A DNA stretch of 64,000 nucleotides from Ruminococcaceae bacterium HV4-5-B5C (GCA_900184925.1 FXYJ02000007.1:1-64000), one strand, 5' to 3'. Shown: positions 27,800 through 38,439, counted from the first letter of the stretch. The notes: generated by a model from the letters alone, not told the origin. Translations and numbers: made by a program.

Positions 27800-27828
27800 C
27801 AAAAAGGGAATGTCGCTGCATTCCCTTT
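27800..27828 (-). terminator. Rho-independent terminator of the rnj-ftsH operon
   Basis: A stem of about 9 bp (aagggaatg/cattccctt) followed by TTTTTGTTG on the minus strand, 18 nt past the ftsH stop. Confidence 0.85.
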
Positions 27829-27844
27829 CTTGCACTATTTTGAA

Positions 27845-29764
27845 TTATTCAGCCGGCTGTGGGGGCAAAGCCTCACCGGTTCCGCCTCCCGGCAGAGATT
27901 CCGGAGAACCGCCGTCTTCCAGCTCGCTGCTTCCCTTCATGATCCGGGCAAATTCGTCGCCGTCCATCTTTTCGTTTTCAAAAAGATGCTTCGCAACACG
28001 GTGTAACTGCTCCATGTGGTCATTCAGGATTGTTTCCGTTTTATGGTACGCTTCCATCATCATCCGCTTAATTTCGCGGTCGATGGCGCTTGAAGTCGCT
28101 TCGGAATAATCGCGGATATGACCCATGTCGCGCCCGAGGAACGGTTCGCTGTCATCGCGGCCGTAAGTGATAGGGCCAAGCTCCGCCGACATGCCGTATT
28201 TCGCGATCATGCTGTGCGCAAGTTTTGTGGCACGCTCAATATCGTTGGAAGCACCGGTGGAAATATCGTCGAGCGTCAGGGATTCCGACACCCGTCCGCC
28301 GAGCAGAACGACAAGGTCTTCTTCCATTTCCTTGCGGGTATGGTAAGAACGGTCCTCCGTCGGGATCTGCATCGTATACCCTCCCGCCATGCCGCGGGGG
28401 ATAATGGAAATCTCATGCACGGGGTCCTGCGTCGGGCAGTAATAAGTCGCGACCGCATGACCGGCCTCGTGATAAGCCGTCAGTTTCTTTTCTTTTTCGG
28501 TCATTACATGGCTCTTTTTCTCGGTGCCCATGACGACCTTAATGGTGGCCTCCTCTATCTCAGCCATGGTGATAGCCTTGAGGCTCTTGCGCGCCGCAAG
28601 GAGTGCAGACTCGTTCAGGAGGTTTTCAAGATCCGCTCCGGTAAAACCGGCCGTGGATTTGGCAATGGTGCGCAGGTCGACATCCGGAGCAATCGGCTTG
28701 TTGCGCGCATGAACCTTCAGGATCGCTTCGCGGCCCTTGATGTCCGGGTAACCGACCGTAACCTGACGGTCAAAACGCCCCGGGCGCATGAGCGCCGGGT
28801 CGAGGATATCCGGGCGGTTCGTCGCAGCGATCATGATTACGCCTTCATTCGCACCGAAACCGTCCATCTCGACAAGGAGCTGGTTCAGCGTCTGTTCACG
28901 CTCGTCGTGACCGCCGCCGAGGCCCGCGCCGCGCTGGCGGCCGACCGCGTCGATTTCATCAATGAAAATGATGCAGGGCGAATTCTTCTTTGCCTGATCA
29001 AAAAGGTCGCGAACGCGCGAAGCGCCCACGCCGACAAACATCTCAACAAAGTCGGAGCCGGAGATGGAGAAGAACGGAACGCCCGCTTCTCCTGCAACGG
29101 CGCGGGCCAAGAGAGTTTTACCGGTGCCCGGAGGGCCTACAAGCAGCACGCCTTTCGGAATGCGGGCGCCAAGCTCGTTGTATTTTCTCGGATTTTTAAG
29201 GAACTCGACAATCTCGCGCAGCTCTTCTTTTTCTTCATCCGCGCCCGCAACATCCGCAAAAGTCGTCTTGCGCTTTTCATCGGCGTTCTGCTTGATCTTT
29301 GCCTTGCCGAAATTCATCTGCTTGCCCGCGTCGCCCAGGGCGGAATTCATGTGTTTCATCATGAACCACCAGAAAACGCCGAACAGCAGGAACGTGACTA
29401 CAATCGGAAGAATGCCGGAAAGCCAGGAAGTTTCCGCAGGACGGATCTGGTTGAAAACCATGCGCTTATTGGGGTGCGCCTTATTGTATGCCTCCACATA
29501 GGGGGTAATATCCTTCACTAACTGGGGAACATTCGGCGCAACATAACTGATCTGAGTGTTGTCGCTGAGCGTGATGGTCATGTCGCCGCTGCCCCAGTCA
29601 AGGCTATACCCGGTAACCTTCATGTCCTCAAAATCATAAAGTATTTCCGAATATTTGTGTGTTGCTTCGGCCGGCTTTGAAAGCATCATCACAAGCAAAA
29701 TCATCAGAAGCACTGGGATGCCGATAAACAACCCGATGTTTTTCAATGCCTTTTTGTTGTCCAA
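27845..29764 (-). CDS. ftsH: ATP-dependent zinc metalloprotease FtsH
   Basis: Membrane AAA protease degrading misassembled membrane proteins. Two N-terminal membrane segments (about 7-25 and 112-134) flank an extracytoplasmic domain. The AAA module has GPPGTGKT (about 210) and [10 protein letters not shown], and the metallopeptidase has HEAGH near residue 430 with a later zinc-ligand Asp. A Pro/Gly-rich tail ends the 639 residues. The start is TTG at 29764 with AAGGAG 10 nt upstream. It is the last gene of its operon, following hpt and tilS as in Bacillus (tilS-hpt-ftsH). Confidence 0.97.
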   Translation of the reverse strand: MDNKKALKNIGLFIGIPVLLMILLVMMLSKPAEATHKYSEILYDFEDMKVTGYSLDWGSGDMTITLSDNTQISYVAPNVPQLVKDITPYVEAYNKAHPNKRMVFNQIRPAETSWLSGILPIVVTFLLFGVFWWFMMKHMNSALGDAGKQMNFGKAKIKQNADEKRKTTFADVAGADEEKEELREIVEFLKNPRKYNELGARIPKGVLLVGPPGTGKTLLARAVAGEAGVPFFSISGSDFVEMFVGVGASRVRDLFDQAKKNSPCIIFIDEIDAVGRQRGAGLGGGHDEREQTLNQLLVEMDGFGANEGVIMIAATNRPDILDPALMRPGRFDRQVTVGYPDIKGREAILKVHARNKPIAPDVDLRTIAKSTAGFTGADLENLLNESALLAARKSLKAITMAEIEEATIKVVMGTEKKSHVMTEKEKKLTAYHEAGHAVATYYCPTQDPVHEISIIPRGMAGGYTMQIPTEDRSYHTRKEMEEDLVVLLGGRVSESLTLDDISTGASNDIERATKLAHSMIAKYGMSAELGPITYGRDDSEPFLGRDMGHIRDYSEATSSAIDREIKRMMMEAYHKTETILNDHMEQLHRVAKHLFENEKMDGDEFARIMKGSSELEDGGSPESLPGGGTGEALPPQPAE

Positions 29765-29806
29765 AAACGTTTCACTCCTTATCGACCGCCGGATAACCGG
29801 GAAAGG

Positions 29807-30355
29807 TCAGCCGCCGTATACTTCCGGTTTCAATACCCCTACGAAGGGAAGGTTCCGGTATTTTTCCGCATAATCGAGGCCATACCCGACGATGAACTCG
29901 TCCGGCACAACCGTGCCGACGTAATCGGGCTTGACATTCGCCGTACGGCGGTCCGGTTTATCAAACAGCGTGCACAGCCGGACACTTTTCGGCTCGCGCG
30001 CCTGCAGGATCTCAAGAATATAGCTGAGGGTCAGCCCGCTGTCGAGGATATCTTCCACCACGAGAACGTCCCAGCCTTTAAGGTCGATGTCGAGGTCCTT
30101 GATAATCTTAACAACGCCCGACGTCTTGACGCCGGAACCATAGCTCGAAACAGCCATAAAGTCAATGCTGCATGGAATGGTGATTGCCCTCATCAGATCG
30201 GTCATAAAAACAACCGAGCCTTTCAGAATACTCACCATAAGGAGATTTTTCCCCTCATAATCGCTGCTGATGCGTTTTCCCATATTTTCAACGATCCGGG
30301 CCAACTTCTCCTGGCTGAAAAGAACTTCCTTGATATCGTCCTGCATGTTATGCAC
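29807..30355 (-). CDS. hpt: Hypoxanthine phosphoribosyltransferase
   Basis: Purine salvage enzyme joining PRPP to hypoxanthine or guanine. The PRPP-binding motif reads VLVVEDILDSGLTL at about 97-110; the ILKGSVVFMTDL loop and C-terminal FIVGYGLDYAEKYRNLP are typical. 182 residues. A GTG at 30355 with AAGGAG 12 nt upstream is preferred; an ATG three codons on is possible. It starts 3 nt after tilS. Conserved tilS-hpt linkage is known in Firmicutes. Confidence 0.95.
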   Translation of the reverse strand: MHNMQDDIKEVLFSQEKLARIVENMGKRISSDYEGKNLLMVSILKGSVVFMTDLMRAITIPCSIDFMAVSSYGSGVKTSGVVKIIKDLDIDLKGWDVLVVEDILDSGLTLSYILEILQAREPKSVRLCTLFDKPDRRTANVKPDYVGTVVPDEFIVGYGLDYAEKYRNLPFVGVLKPEVYGG

Positions 30356-30358
30356 GAT

Positions 30359-31738
30359 TTATCTGCACTCCTTAACGATTATTTCTGCGGCGGCACGTGA
30401 ATTTTCCGAAACACATGCCTCCTGCGAAACGCCGAAGCCCTCCGCCCAGACAATGTTTCCGCCGCACTCGAGCAGGGCCAGACGCCCGCGCTCCGCGACC
30501 GGAATTTTCGTTTCATTCAGCAGCTTTTTCAGCGTCTTTTTTACACCACGGCCCGCGGGACGGAAAACGTCGCCCGGCCGCCTGTTTCTGACTACCCCGC
30601 CAGTACTAATTATTGTATCATAGTTGATTAGATTATTAAATAATAATTTATTAATTTTGCTTCCGTTTTTCAGGTTCCCCAAATCGACCGGATGAACTTC
30701 CAGCACTCTGCCGTCGGGAAGAGTGGTTCCTTCCGGAGAAAAAACGACGCTCCAGAGCGGCATTTCACCGCCGTGCGGCTGTTCCATCCGCAGGAAATTG
30801 CCGGAAACGGAGCATCTCACTCCACCCGCGATAACGGCAACGCCGCCACGGAAAATCACGTTTTCCACTGCCGCGGCATGGTCATACCCGATTCTGGAGC
30901 TACCGGCGGCTCCAGCCGCTAAGGCTATTACGCGCATCAGGACCGCACGGGGCGTCTTTCTTAAAACGTCGAGCCGATAGCCGCCCGAAGGAAGAGCTGC
31001 TTCCCGCAGATATTTTTGAGCCTCTTCCTCGAAGTATGCCTCGTCGCAGCGGGAAATTTCCGCGGTACGCTCAACCGCGTGGTCAAAAGCCGGGTTGATT
31101 TCCCTGAGAACCGGAACCGCGCGGAGACGAAGCTTGTTTCGCGCAAATTCGTCTGAGAAATTCGTCTCGTCGGTAACATAGGATAGGCCGTAAAAGGAAC
31201 AGTAAGTTTCCACTTCCCTGCGGGTGACGCCGATGAGCGGGCGCACAACATTGCCGCGAACGGGCGGAATTCCGCAAAGGCCTTTCGTTCCCGCACCCTT
31301 CGTCAGATTCATCAGAACCGTTTCTGCGTTATCGGTAAGCGTGTGGGCGGTCGCGATCCTGTCACCCGGTCCGCAGAGACTGCGAAAAAAAGAATAGCGG
31401 ACTTCACGCCCGCATTCCTCAATTCCCTGAGATTTTTCCCTTGCCTCAGCAGCCACGTCCGCATGCAGAATCTCCAGCTCAATTCCGAGGCTGCGGCAGA
31501 AATCTGCGGCAAACTGCTCATCCCGGTCCGCTTCTTCCCCGCGCAGACCGTGGTTCACATGGGCGGCAAGCAGATGCAGGCCAAGAGCCTCACTGCGGCA
31601 GAAAAGGCAGTGCACCATCGCAACGGAATCCGCGCCGCCGGAAAGGCCAGCAACAACCGTGCAGCCCTGCGGGAACATCCCCCAGCGCTCTATGGTTGCC
31701 GTGATTTTCGCTTCGATCTCCGCAATCTCATCCTTCAC
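30359..31738 (-). CDS. tilS: tRNA(Ile)-lysidine synthetase
   Basis: Modifies the wobble C of the isoleucine CAU-anticodon tRNA to lysidine. The PP-loop motif is SGGADSVAM (about residue 33) and the HVNHGLRGEEADRDE segment follows. C-terminal substrate-binding domains end in the RNRRPGDVFRPAGR and KKTLKKLLNETKIP blocks. The GTG at 31738 (MKDEIAEIE) lies 9 nt after AGGAGG and gives 459 residues; longer frames have no support. The start overlaps the dnaB stop by 11 nt. Confidence 0.94.
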   Translation of the reverse strand: MKDEIAEIEAKITATIERWGMFPQGCTVVAGLSGGADSVAMVHCLFCRSEALGLHLLAAHVNHGLRGEEADRDEQFAADFCRSLGIELEILHADVAAEAREKSQGIEECGREVRYSFFRSLCGPGDRIATAHTLTDNAETVLMNLTKGAGTKGLCGIPPVRGNVVRPLIGVTRREVETYCSFYGLSYVTDETNFSDEFARNKLRLRAVPVLREINPAFDHAVERTAEISRCDEAYFEEEAQKYLREAALPSGGYRLDVLRKTPRAVLMRVIALAAGAAGSSRIGYDHAAAVENVIFRGGVAVIAGGVRCSVSGNFLRMEQPHGGEMPLWSVVFSPEGTTLPDGRVLEVHPVDLGNLKNGSKINKLLFNNLINYDTIISTGGVVRNRRPGDVFRPAGRGVKKTLKKLLNETKIPVAERGRLALLECGGNIVWAEGFGVSQEACVSENSRAAAEIIVKECR

Positions 31739-33095
31739 TGCGGATAACCTCCTGCGCGGTAAAGCGCATGTACTCGCCCTGCCAGTGGAGCGGAACCGTT
31801 CTGGTTTCGCCGTGCCGGTTTTTCGCAACAATGCATTCGCTCTGGTTCCGGTCTTCGCCCCCCGGAGGAGTTTCGGAATCCTGATAGTAGTCTTCGCGGT
31901 ACAGAAACAGCACAATATCGGCGTCCTGTTCGATCGAGCCGGAATCCCTCAGGTCGGAAAGAACCGGCCTGTGATTCGTCCGCTTCTCGCTGTCACGCGC
32001 GAGCTGGGAAAGCGTCAGGACCGGAACGTTCAGTTCCTTCGCCATGATTTTCAGGTTTCGGGTAATCTGCGAAATTTCCTGCACACGGTTGTCAATGCGG
32101 ACCGAGGAAGTCATCAGCTGTAAGTAGTCGATGACTACAAGGTCGACATCCGTCAGGCGGCGGAGCTTCGCCTTGATCTCCGGCACCGTGATGGCAGGGT
32201 TGTCGTCGAAATAAAGCTGTGTTTTCGAGAGAATGTCCCCCGCCTCGATCAGACGGATCCATTCGTCTTCGCTCAGCTTTCCGGTACGCAGCTTGGTGCC
32301 TTCGACCATTGCCTCCGTTGACAGAAGACGCGAAACAAGCTGCTCCTTGCTCATTTCAAGAGAGAAAAAGGCAACGCGTTTCTGCGCTTTCAGCGCGGCA
32401 TGACGTGCAATGTTCAGGGCAAAGCTCGTCTTTCCCATGCCAGGGCGCGCGCCGAGCAGGATAAAGTCCGTGCGGTTCAGCCCGGTGATCGTGTCGTCGA
32501 GTTCCTTGATGCCCGTGGGTACACCGCGATACTTGTCCGCATCCGGAGAATTGAGAAGGTCGAGACGGTCGAACTCATCCAGAATAATTTCGTCGATCCG
32601 CTGCAGCCCCTGCATGTTTTTCCCGCGTCGGATGTCAAAAATGCGCTGTTCCGCGGAATCAAGCAAACCGGAAGCCTCCGCCTCCCCGGCGGACGCCTCT
32701 TCAATAATATCGCGGGCTGTGGTAATCAGGGTTCGCACGTCGTATTTATCACGCACAATGCGCGCATACGACTCAACATTGGAAATGGAGGGGACAAGCT
32801 GAGCAAGCTGGAGAAGATACGTTTTCCCCTCCGCCTCGTCGAAATCGCCCGCCTGCTTCAGCGTTTCCAGCACCGTGACAAAATCGATCGGGCGGCCTTC
32901 CGTGAACATCTGCAGCATGGCGCCGTAAATCAGTCTGTTGCTGGTAAGATAAAAATACTCCGGTTTCGGGAGGATTTCCGCAACACGGTCCATGCAGGAC
33001 GAATCCAGCAGAACAGCACCGAGAACGGACTGCTCCGCCTCCGGGCTGAATGGAAGATTCAGCCCGTTATACCCGACCGTAACTGCATCGCTCAT
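31728..33095 (-). CDS. dnaB: Replicative DNA helicase DnaB
   Basis: Hexameric 5'-3' helicase (DnaC in Bacillus nomenclature). The N-terminal DnaB domain (about 10-115) with FSPEAEQSVLGAVLLD is followed by the RecA-like core with Walker A GARPGMGKTS (about 205) and VIDYLQLM. From the ATG at 33095, preceded by GGGGAGG, it is 455 residues. The rplI-dnaB adjacency is standard in Firmicutes; no intein is present. Confidence 0.96.
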   Translation of the reverse strand: MSDAVTVGYNGLNLPFSPEAEQSVLGAVLLDSSCMDRVAEILPKPEYFYLTSNRLIYGAMLQMFTEGRPIDFVTVLETLKQAGDFDEAEGKTYLLQLAQLVPSISNVESYARIVRDKYDVRTLITTARDIIEEASAGEAEASGLLDSAEQRIFDIRRGKNMQGLQRIDEIILDEFDRLDLLNSPDADKYRGVPTGIKELDDTITGLNRTDFILLGARPGMGKTSFALNIARHAALKAQKRVAFFSLEMSKEQLVSRLLSTEAMVEGTKLRTGKLSEDEWIRLIEAGDILSKTQLYFDDNPAITVPEIKAKLRRLTDVDLVVIDYLQLMTSSVRIDNRVQEISQITRNLKIMAKELNVPVLTLSQLARDSEKRTNHRPVLSDLRDSGSIEQDADIVLFLYREDYYQDSETPPGGEDRNQSECIVAKNRHGETRTVPLHWQGEYMRFTAQEVIRSEG

Positions 33096-33118
33096 ACCGA
33101 AACCTCCCCGGGAAACTT

Positions 33119-33565
33119 TTATTCTTCGCCGACCATGACAAAAATCTTCGCCGAAACACCGCTGTAAAGTTTCAGCTCGCACTCATAAGTTCCGAAAGCC
33201 TTGATATCGCCGCTGAGAGCGATCTTTTTCTTGTCGACGTCTATGCCGAACGAATGCTTCAGCCCATCGGAAATTTCCTTCGAAGTGACGGAACCAAACA
33301 GTTTGCCGCCCTGACCGGATTTTGCGATAAGCTTCAGCGTCTTTCCGTTCACGGATTCCGCGACTTTGCGCGCCTCTTCCGTCTCCTGCTTCACATGGAA
33401 CTCTTTCGCCGCCTCGGCTCCCCTGATTTCGTTCATGACCTGAACGTTGGCCTCTTTGGCGAGCTTGCGCGGGAACAGAAAGTTTCTCGCATAGCCGTCA
33501 CTTACGGTGACAAGCTCGCCCTTTTTTCCGGTTCCCTTGACGTCTGCAAGCAATACTGCCTTCAT
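33119..33565 (-). CDS. rplI: 50S ribosomal protein L9
   Basis: A 148-residue two-domain protein: the N-terminal domain with [19 protein letters not shown] and [12 protein letters not shown], a long connecting helix, and a C-terminal RNA-binding domain. AGGAGGATCACCA precedes the ATG. It lies 11 nt after gdpP, the usual gdpP-rplI-dnaB order. Confidence 0.97.
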   Translation of the reverse strand: MKAVLLADVKGTGKKGELVTVSDGYARNFLFPRKLAKEANVQVMNEIRGAEAAKEFHVKQETEEARKVAESVNGKTLKLIAKSGQGGKLFGSVTSKEISDGLKHSFGIDVDKKKIALSGDIKAFGTYECELKLYSGVSAKIFVMVGEE

Positions 33566-33576
33566 TGGTGATCCTC

Positions 33577-35553
33577 CTAATTGCGTCCTTCGGCGGTGCC
33601 GTTCTCCTCCGTCGTCTTTGCAACGGAAGCAAGAAGTTTTTCAACCGCCTCTTTGACCGTGATGTTTTCAAGCTGGGCGCCCGCCATCGTCAGGTGGCCC
33701 CCGCCGCCCAGAGTCTCCATAACAAGCTGCACGTTGATTGCCCCAAGCGAACGGGCGGAAATGCTGACGGAGCCGCCCGCCGGGTACACGACGAACGAGG
33801 CGTCCACGCCCTGAATCGAAAGAAGCTCGTCTGCCGCCTGTGCGGCTGAAATGCGGATATCGGGGAACTCGTTCTCCGCCGAGGCAACAGCATAATTCTT
33901 ATAAACGCGGGCATTGGAAATAATCTGATACTTCGCCTTATAGGCGTCGATGGAATCTGAAAACAGGCGCTTAACCTTAACGGTATCCGCATCCTTCCGG
34001 CGGAGATAAGCCGCCGCCTCAAAAGTGCGGACGCCCGTTTTGAGAACAAAATTTTTCGTGTCGAGCATAACGCCGGCAAGCAGCGCGTCCGCCTCGGTCT
34101 CAGTCACGAACCGGTCGCCGATATACTGGACAAGCTCCGTAACCATTTCTGATGCCGAACTTGCGAACGGCTCATGGTAAAACACGAGTGCATTCTCGAT
34201 GCGGTGCACCATCATGCGGTGGTGATCGATGACGATAACACGGGAAACGTCTTTGAGAAGCTCCGGACTTTCCACGAACTCCGGAGAATGAGTGTCCGTA
34301 ACAATCAGCGTCGTCTTCGGTGTTATCCTTGACGCCGCTTCCTGCGGCGTAATGAAGATTTTTTCCTGCGGATATTTCTCCTGCAGCATGGTGATCAGCG
34401 GACCGGCCAGACTCTGGGAACGGTCAATCACAATATGCGCGGGTTTGTTCAACGCCTTAGCGGCCGCGTTCCACATGCCGATGGAAGAACCGACGCAGTC
34501 AAGGTCTGAGTACTTGTGCCCCATGATGAGGACACTGTCGCTCTCCTTGATATCGTCGGATATTGTGGCGGCAAAAACGCGGGTACGCACTTTATCGTGT
34601 TTTTCGACGCCTTTCGAAAGACCGCCGAAAAATTCATATGTATCGTCGCCCTGTTTCACGGCGACCTGATCTCCACCGCGGCCGAGAGCCATGTCAAGCG
34701 CACTGCGCGCCCATACCTCGGCATCCCTGAGGGAAGGTGCGTCACGGGAAATACCGATGGAAACCGTGGCGGTCAGACGCTCCCCGGCATGGATTGAGCG
34801 GATCGTATCGAGAATGGGAAAACGGCGTTCCATTTCGCGGCGCACATGACGTTCGTCCGTGAAAATGATATAGCGTCCGCTGCTCATTTTCTTAAGGAAG
34901 CCGCCCATATCCTGCGCCCACTGAATCAGCGTCTCCTCGACCTGCGAGGCGATGCGGGTGTCTTCGCTGTTGGTGCAGTAACGGGCCATCTCCTCCCGGT
35001 TGTCAAAGGTGACGAGAGCGACGGCAGGCCGTGTTTCGTGGTAATCCGACTCCAGATTCTTATAATAGGTGCTGTCAATGAAATACAGAAGGCTCCCGGA
35101 ATTCGTATGAACACCATATACCGTGTAACTCCGTTTTCCGATTTTTACATCGGCGCCGTCGGATTCGAGAATCCGGCGGACGGTCTGCGGATAAATAAGC
35201 CTGCCGATGTTTTCACCCCGGCATTCCGCCTTTCCGCAGACCGTATTCCAGAAAGCAGTGTTGAACCAGATCATATCGCCGATCTTTCCGACGAGCACGA
35301 CCGGAAGCGCAAACTCCTGCATCACACGGTATTGGTCACCCGTTAAAACGGTCTGGGCGCTTTTCACAGACTCATTCACATAAGCGTGAAAGCGTCTTGT
35401 CGTCATAAAGACAAGGACAATGGAGACCCCCGCCGCGGACAGTTCGACATAAAAAGCCGTCCTGTTCCAGAACCAGCTCGCGCATGCCATGACAAGCATA
35501 ACGGCCGATAAGGCATAAAACAGAGGTGACGACGCCCAAACTCGCTTTTTCAC
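33577..35553 (-). CDS. gdpP: Cyclic-di-AMP phosphodiesterase GdpP
   Basis: Hydrolyses c-di-AMP to pApA. The 658-residue layout is complete: two membrane segments (about 8-27 and 33-50), a PAS domain (about 75-160), a degenerate GGDEF domain (about 170-300; no GGDEF sequence), and the DHH-DHHA1 catalytic half with [23 protein letters not shown] and terminal [11 protein letters not shown]. The metal ligands of the DHH motif are present, so it should be active. Start is GTG at 35553 with GGAGG 7 nt upstream. Confidence 0.94.
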   Translation of the reverse strand: MKKRVWASSPLFYALSAVMLVMACASWFWNRTAFYVELSAAGVSIVLVFMTTRRFHAYVNESVKSAQTVLTGDQYRVMQEFALPVVLVGKIGDMIWFNTAFWNTVCGKAECRGENIGRLIYPQTVRRILESDGADVKIGKRSYTVYGVHTNSGSLLYFIDSTYYKNLESDYHETRPAVALVTFDNREEMARYCTNSEDTRIASQVEETLIQWAQDMGGFLKKMSSGRYIIFTDERHVRREMERRFPILDTIRSIHAGERLTATVSIGISRDAPSLRDAEVWARSALDMALGRGGDQVAVKQGDDTYEFFGGLSKGVEKHDKVRTRVFAATISDDIKESDSVLIMGHKYSDLDCVGSSIGMWNAAAKALNKPAHIVIDRSQSLAGPLITMLQEKYPQEKIFITPQEAASRITPKTTLIVTDTHSPEFVESPELLKDVSRVIVIDHHRMMVHRIENALVFYHEPFASSASEMVTELVQYIGDRFVTETEADALLAGVMLDTKNFVLKTGVRTFEAAAYLRRKDADTVKVKRLFSDSIDAYKAKYQIISNARVYKNYAVASAENEFPDIRISAAQAADELLSIQGVDASFVVYPAGGSVSISARSLGAINVQLVMETLGGGGHLTMAGAQLENITVKEAVEKLLASVAKTTEENGTAEGRN

Positions 35554-35579
35554 TCCGAAACCTCCAGGAACGAACGTGT

Positions 35580-37667
35580 TCAGATCTCCATAATGATCGG
35601 AAGGACCATCGGGCTGCGGCGCGTGCGTTCATACAGCATACGGGATAATTCATCTTTGATCTTTGTTTTCAGCGTGCCCCAGTCATGGATCCTGTTGTTT
35701 GCACAGTTCTCCAGAACCTGCGTCACAAGCTTGCGCGCCTCTTCAATCAGCGCCTCCGATTCACGGACATAGACAAATCCACGGGACACAACGTCCGGCC
35801 CGGAAATGATGTGCCCGTCCTGTGCGGAAATCGTGCAGACGGCAATCATCAGCCCGTCTTCCGCGAGGTGTTTGCGGTCGCGAAGGACGATGCTGCCGAC
35901 GTCTCCGACACCGAGGCCGTCCACGAGGATGCGCCCCGCCGGGACGGAGGGAAGACGCTTCATGTAATCTTCCTGCAGTTCGAGCACGTCGCCGATGTCA
36001 CCGATATAGACGTCTTTGGGGTCTTTGCCGAGTTCATAGGCAATCGCAGCGTTTTTGCGCAGGTGCTTCTGCTCGCCGTGGACCGGAATAAAGTACTTCG
36101 GTTTGATAATCGCCTGAAGAAGCTTAATTTCTTCGCGGCAGGCATGGCCGGAAACATGGACGTCATACATCGACTCATAGACGACTTCGCATCCGCGCTT
36201 CATCAGCTCGTCGATCACGTTGCCGATGGTTTTTTCATTGCCCGGAATCGGGCGTGCGGAAATGATGATGAAATCGCCGGGGCCCACAACAACTTTGCGG
36301 TGGTCGTCGAATGCCATACGCGTCAGTGCGCTCATCGGCTCGCCCTGACTTCCCGTTGTTACAAGGACGATCTTGTCCTTCGGGTAACGGTTAATCATGT
36401 CGATATCGATCAGCGTTCCCTTGGGAACGTCGAGATAGCCCATTTCAACGCCGATGCTCATGACGTTAACCATGCTGCGGCCGGAAAGAGCGACCTTGCG
36501 GCCGTATTTGACCGCGCAGTTAATGATCTGCTGCACACGGCTGACGTTGGAAGCAAACGTCGCAATAATGATGCGACTGTTTTCAGCACGCTTAAAAAGC
36601 ATGTCGAACGAACTGTCGACCTTGCGTTCCGATTTGGTATATCCTTCGCGCTCCGCATTGGTGGAGTCGCAGAACATCCCGAGCACACCCTCTTTGCCGA
36701 GCTGGCCGAACCGGCCGAGGTCGATCATTTCACCGAGGGCGGGGGTGCAGTCGATCTTGAAGTCGCCGGTATGGATGATCGTTCCCGCAGGGGAATGAAT
36801 CGCCAGCGCGACGGCGTCCGGAATGGAGTGGTTCACGTGGATAAATTCCACGTCCATACACCCGAGGTGGATATGGTCGCCCGGCCTCACACTGACGGCG
36901 CGAACTTTGCCGGAAAGGCCATGCTCCTTGAGCTTGCTGTCGACAAGAGCAAGCGTGAATTTCGTCCCGTAAATCGGGAAATTGAATTTTTTCAGCAGGT
37001 AAGGCAGCGCGCCGATATGATCCTCATGCCCGTGCGTCAGCACAACCCCGCGGATTTTATCGGCATTGCGTTCCACAAAGGTAAAATCCGGAATTACAAG
37101 ATCCACGCCTAGCATATCCCCGTCGGGGAACGCCATGCCGCAGTCCACGATAACCATATCGTCCTGACACTCGAACAGCGTGAAATTCTTTCCGATCTCA
37201 TTCAGGCCACCGAGAAAATAAGCGCGGATAGCCGGTTTCTGAGAGACTTTTTTCGTGCTTTTTGAAGAATGCCCGCCCGCCCGTTTTGCGGAATCAGGTT
37301 TCTGCTGTTCACGGGGCTTTTTCCCCGCGTCGGCAGCTTTCTCCACCGCATGATTCTGCTGCGGCAAAGCTGTCATTTTCGGAGCCTGCGTCTGCTGCGG
37401 CAATGCCGTCGCTTTAGGAGCCTGACGGCGCCTGCGCTGCTGGGGCTTTTTCTGCTCGGGAGCGGCTTCCGCCTCATTTACAGGCTTGTTCTGCACACTC
37501 TCCTCAGCTTTCGGCCTCCGATGCGTTTTAGGGCGCACCTGCTCTTCGCGGTGCCGCGGCACATCCACTTTCTGGTAAAGGCCGGCATGTGTTCCGTTCC
37601 CCGCCTCAGCCTGTGGCTTCGCCGCATTTCCGCGCTCCGCTGAACTATTTTGTTTTTTGTCTGTCAC
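35580..37667 (-). CDS. rnj: Ribonuclease J with a long basic N-terminal extension
   Basis: Metallo-beta-lactamase/beta-CASP RNase with 5'-3' exo- and endonuclease activity, central in Firmicute mRNA decay. The zinc motif HGHEDHIG (about residue 217), SGRSM, the VVTTGSQGEPMSAL region and the C-terminal VHVSGHA/HGEQKHL ligands are intact. GTG at 37667 (GGAGG 7 nt upstream) gives 695 residues, about 140 more than Bacillus RNase J1. The extra length is a Gln/Lys/Pro/Ala-rich, disordered N-terminal region (about 1-145) with an imperfect repeat of APKxTALPQQ. It is first in an operon with gdpP. Confidence 0.94.
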   Translation of the reverse strand: MTDKKQNSSAERGNAAKPQAEAGNGTHAGLYQKVDVPRHREEQVRPKTHRRPKAEESVQNKPVNEAEAAPEQKKPQQRRRRQAPKATALPQQTQAPKMTALPQQNHAVEKAADAGKKPREQQKPDSAKRAGGHSSKSTKKVSQKPAIRAYFLGGLNEIGKNFTLFECQDDMVIVDCGMAFPDGDMLGVDLVIPDFTFVERNADKIRGVVLTHGHEDHIGALPYLLKKFNFPIYGTKFTLALVDSKLKEHGLSGKVRAVSVRPGDHIHLGCMDVEFIHVNHSIPDAVALAIHSPAGTIIHTGDFKIDCTPALGEMIDLGRFGQLGKEGVLGMFCDSTNAEREGYTKSERKVDSSFDMLFKRAENSRIIIATFASNVSRVQQIINCAVKYGRKVALSGRSMVNVMSIGVEMGYLDVPKGTLIDIDMINRYPKDKIVLVTTGSQGEPMSALTRMAFDDHRKVVVGPGDFIIISARPIPGNEKTIGNVIDELMKRGCEVVYESMYDVHVSGHACREEIKLLQAIIKPKYFIPVHGEQKHLRKNAAIAYELGKDPKDVYIGDIGDVLELQEDYMKRLPSVPAGRILVDGLGVGDVGSIVLRDRKHLAEDGLMIAVCTISAQDGHIISGPDVVSRGFVYVRESEALIEEARKLVTQVLENCANNRIHDWGTLKTKIKDELSRMLYERTRRSPMVLPIIMEI

Positions 37668-37826
37668 AAAACAACCTCCATTTAATTCTGGCATCCTCTC
37701 TGCCGCAGGCAAACGGCCCTCGCGGGAGATCTCAGCCGTATTCTATCGTGATACTTTTTGCGCGAACTGCACAAAACGTAAACAGCCTAAATAATTCCGG
37801 CATCCTGCCGGATCTGAATATGTTCA

Positions 37827-37855
37827 ATCTTACTCTGAATTGCCTTTTCTGTCAA
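37827..37855 (-). promoter_or_regulatory. Sigma-A promoter of the rnj operon
   Basis: TTGACA at 37850-37855, 17-nt spacer, TAAGAT at 37827-37832 on the minus strand. The start codon is about 150 nt downstream, leaving a long leader with two hairpins. Confidence 0.78.
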
Positions 37856-37957
37856 GCGCTGCGGGGCTGCTCAAAGCATAGTATTGCCTGATTCTTCCAC
37901 GCTAAACACCGGACCTGAAAAAGGGAATGCTTTCTTCCTTTTCAGCGCAATGCATGC

Positions 37958-37963
37958 TATAAT
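37958..37963 (+). promoter_or_regulatory. Extended -10 promoter of rnhA
   Basis: TGC directly before TATAAT gives an extended -10 element, 35 nt before the rnhA ATG; no good -35 is seen at 17 nt. Confidence 0.6.
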
Positions 37964-37998
37964 ACATAATACTGAAAAGACCGCAATCGGAGGGTCAT

Positions 37999-38439
37999 AT
38001 GAAAGAAATTGAAATCTATACCGACGGCGCATGCAGCGGCAACCCCGGCCCGGGCGGCTGGGGCGCAATTCTGCGCTGGAACGGTCACGAAAAAAAAATC
38101 AGCGGCGGTGCCGCCGACACAACAAACAACCGCATGGAGCTCAGCGGTGTGATTGAGGCGCTCCGGCTTCTGAAGGAGCCCTGCAGTGTCGTTCTCACAA
38201 GCGATTCGCGCTACGTGTGCGACGGCATCCAAAAGGGATGGGCCGAAAAGTGGCGCAGGAACGGGTGGCGCAAGGCGGATAAAAAGCCCGCGCTGAACAG
38301 TGACCTGTGGGAAGAACTGCTCAATCTGCTGGCTGTCCATCAGGTCAGCGTAAGGTGGATCAAAGGACACGCGGGTTTTCCCGAGAACGAATGCTGCGAC
38401 CGGATGGCAGTCGCGGAATCACAGAAATTCCGCGGCTGA
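37999..38439 (+). CDS. rnhA: Ribonuclease HI
   Basis: Cleaves RNA in RNA-DNA hybrids. The catalytic carboxylates are in IYTDGACSGNPGPGGWG (D9), MELSGVIEA (E48) and TSDSRYV (D70), with the C-terminal HAGFPENECCDRMA completing the site. 146 residues, full length, with the basic WRRNGWRKADKKP handle typical of the E. coli type. GGAGGGTCAT precedes the ATG. It is transcribed away from rnj and convergent with the NYN gene. Confidence 0.96.
   Translation: MKEIEIYTDGACSGNPGPGGWGAILRWNGHEKKISGGAADTTNNRMELSGVIEALRLLKEPCSVVLTSDSRYVCDGIQKGWAEKWRRNGWRKADKKPALNSDLWEELLNLLAVHQVSVRWIKGHAGFPENECCDRMAVAESQKFRG

Larger units (their letters stand above)
37668..37998. other. Divergent intergenic region rnj / rnhA
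   Basis: A 331-nt gap with no gene. It holds the rnj promoter, its roughly 150-nt leader (hairpins at 37756-37776 and 37796-37812) and the rnhA extended -10 promoter. Confidence 0.8.

Noticed and set aside
34400-34640. Extra short ORFs inside gdpP in other frames
   Set aside because: They lie entirely within the gdpP catalytic half and have no start signals.
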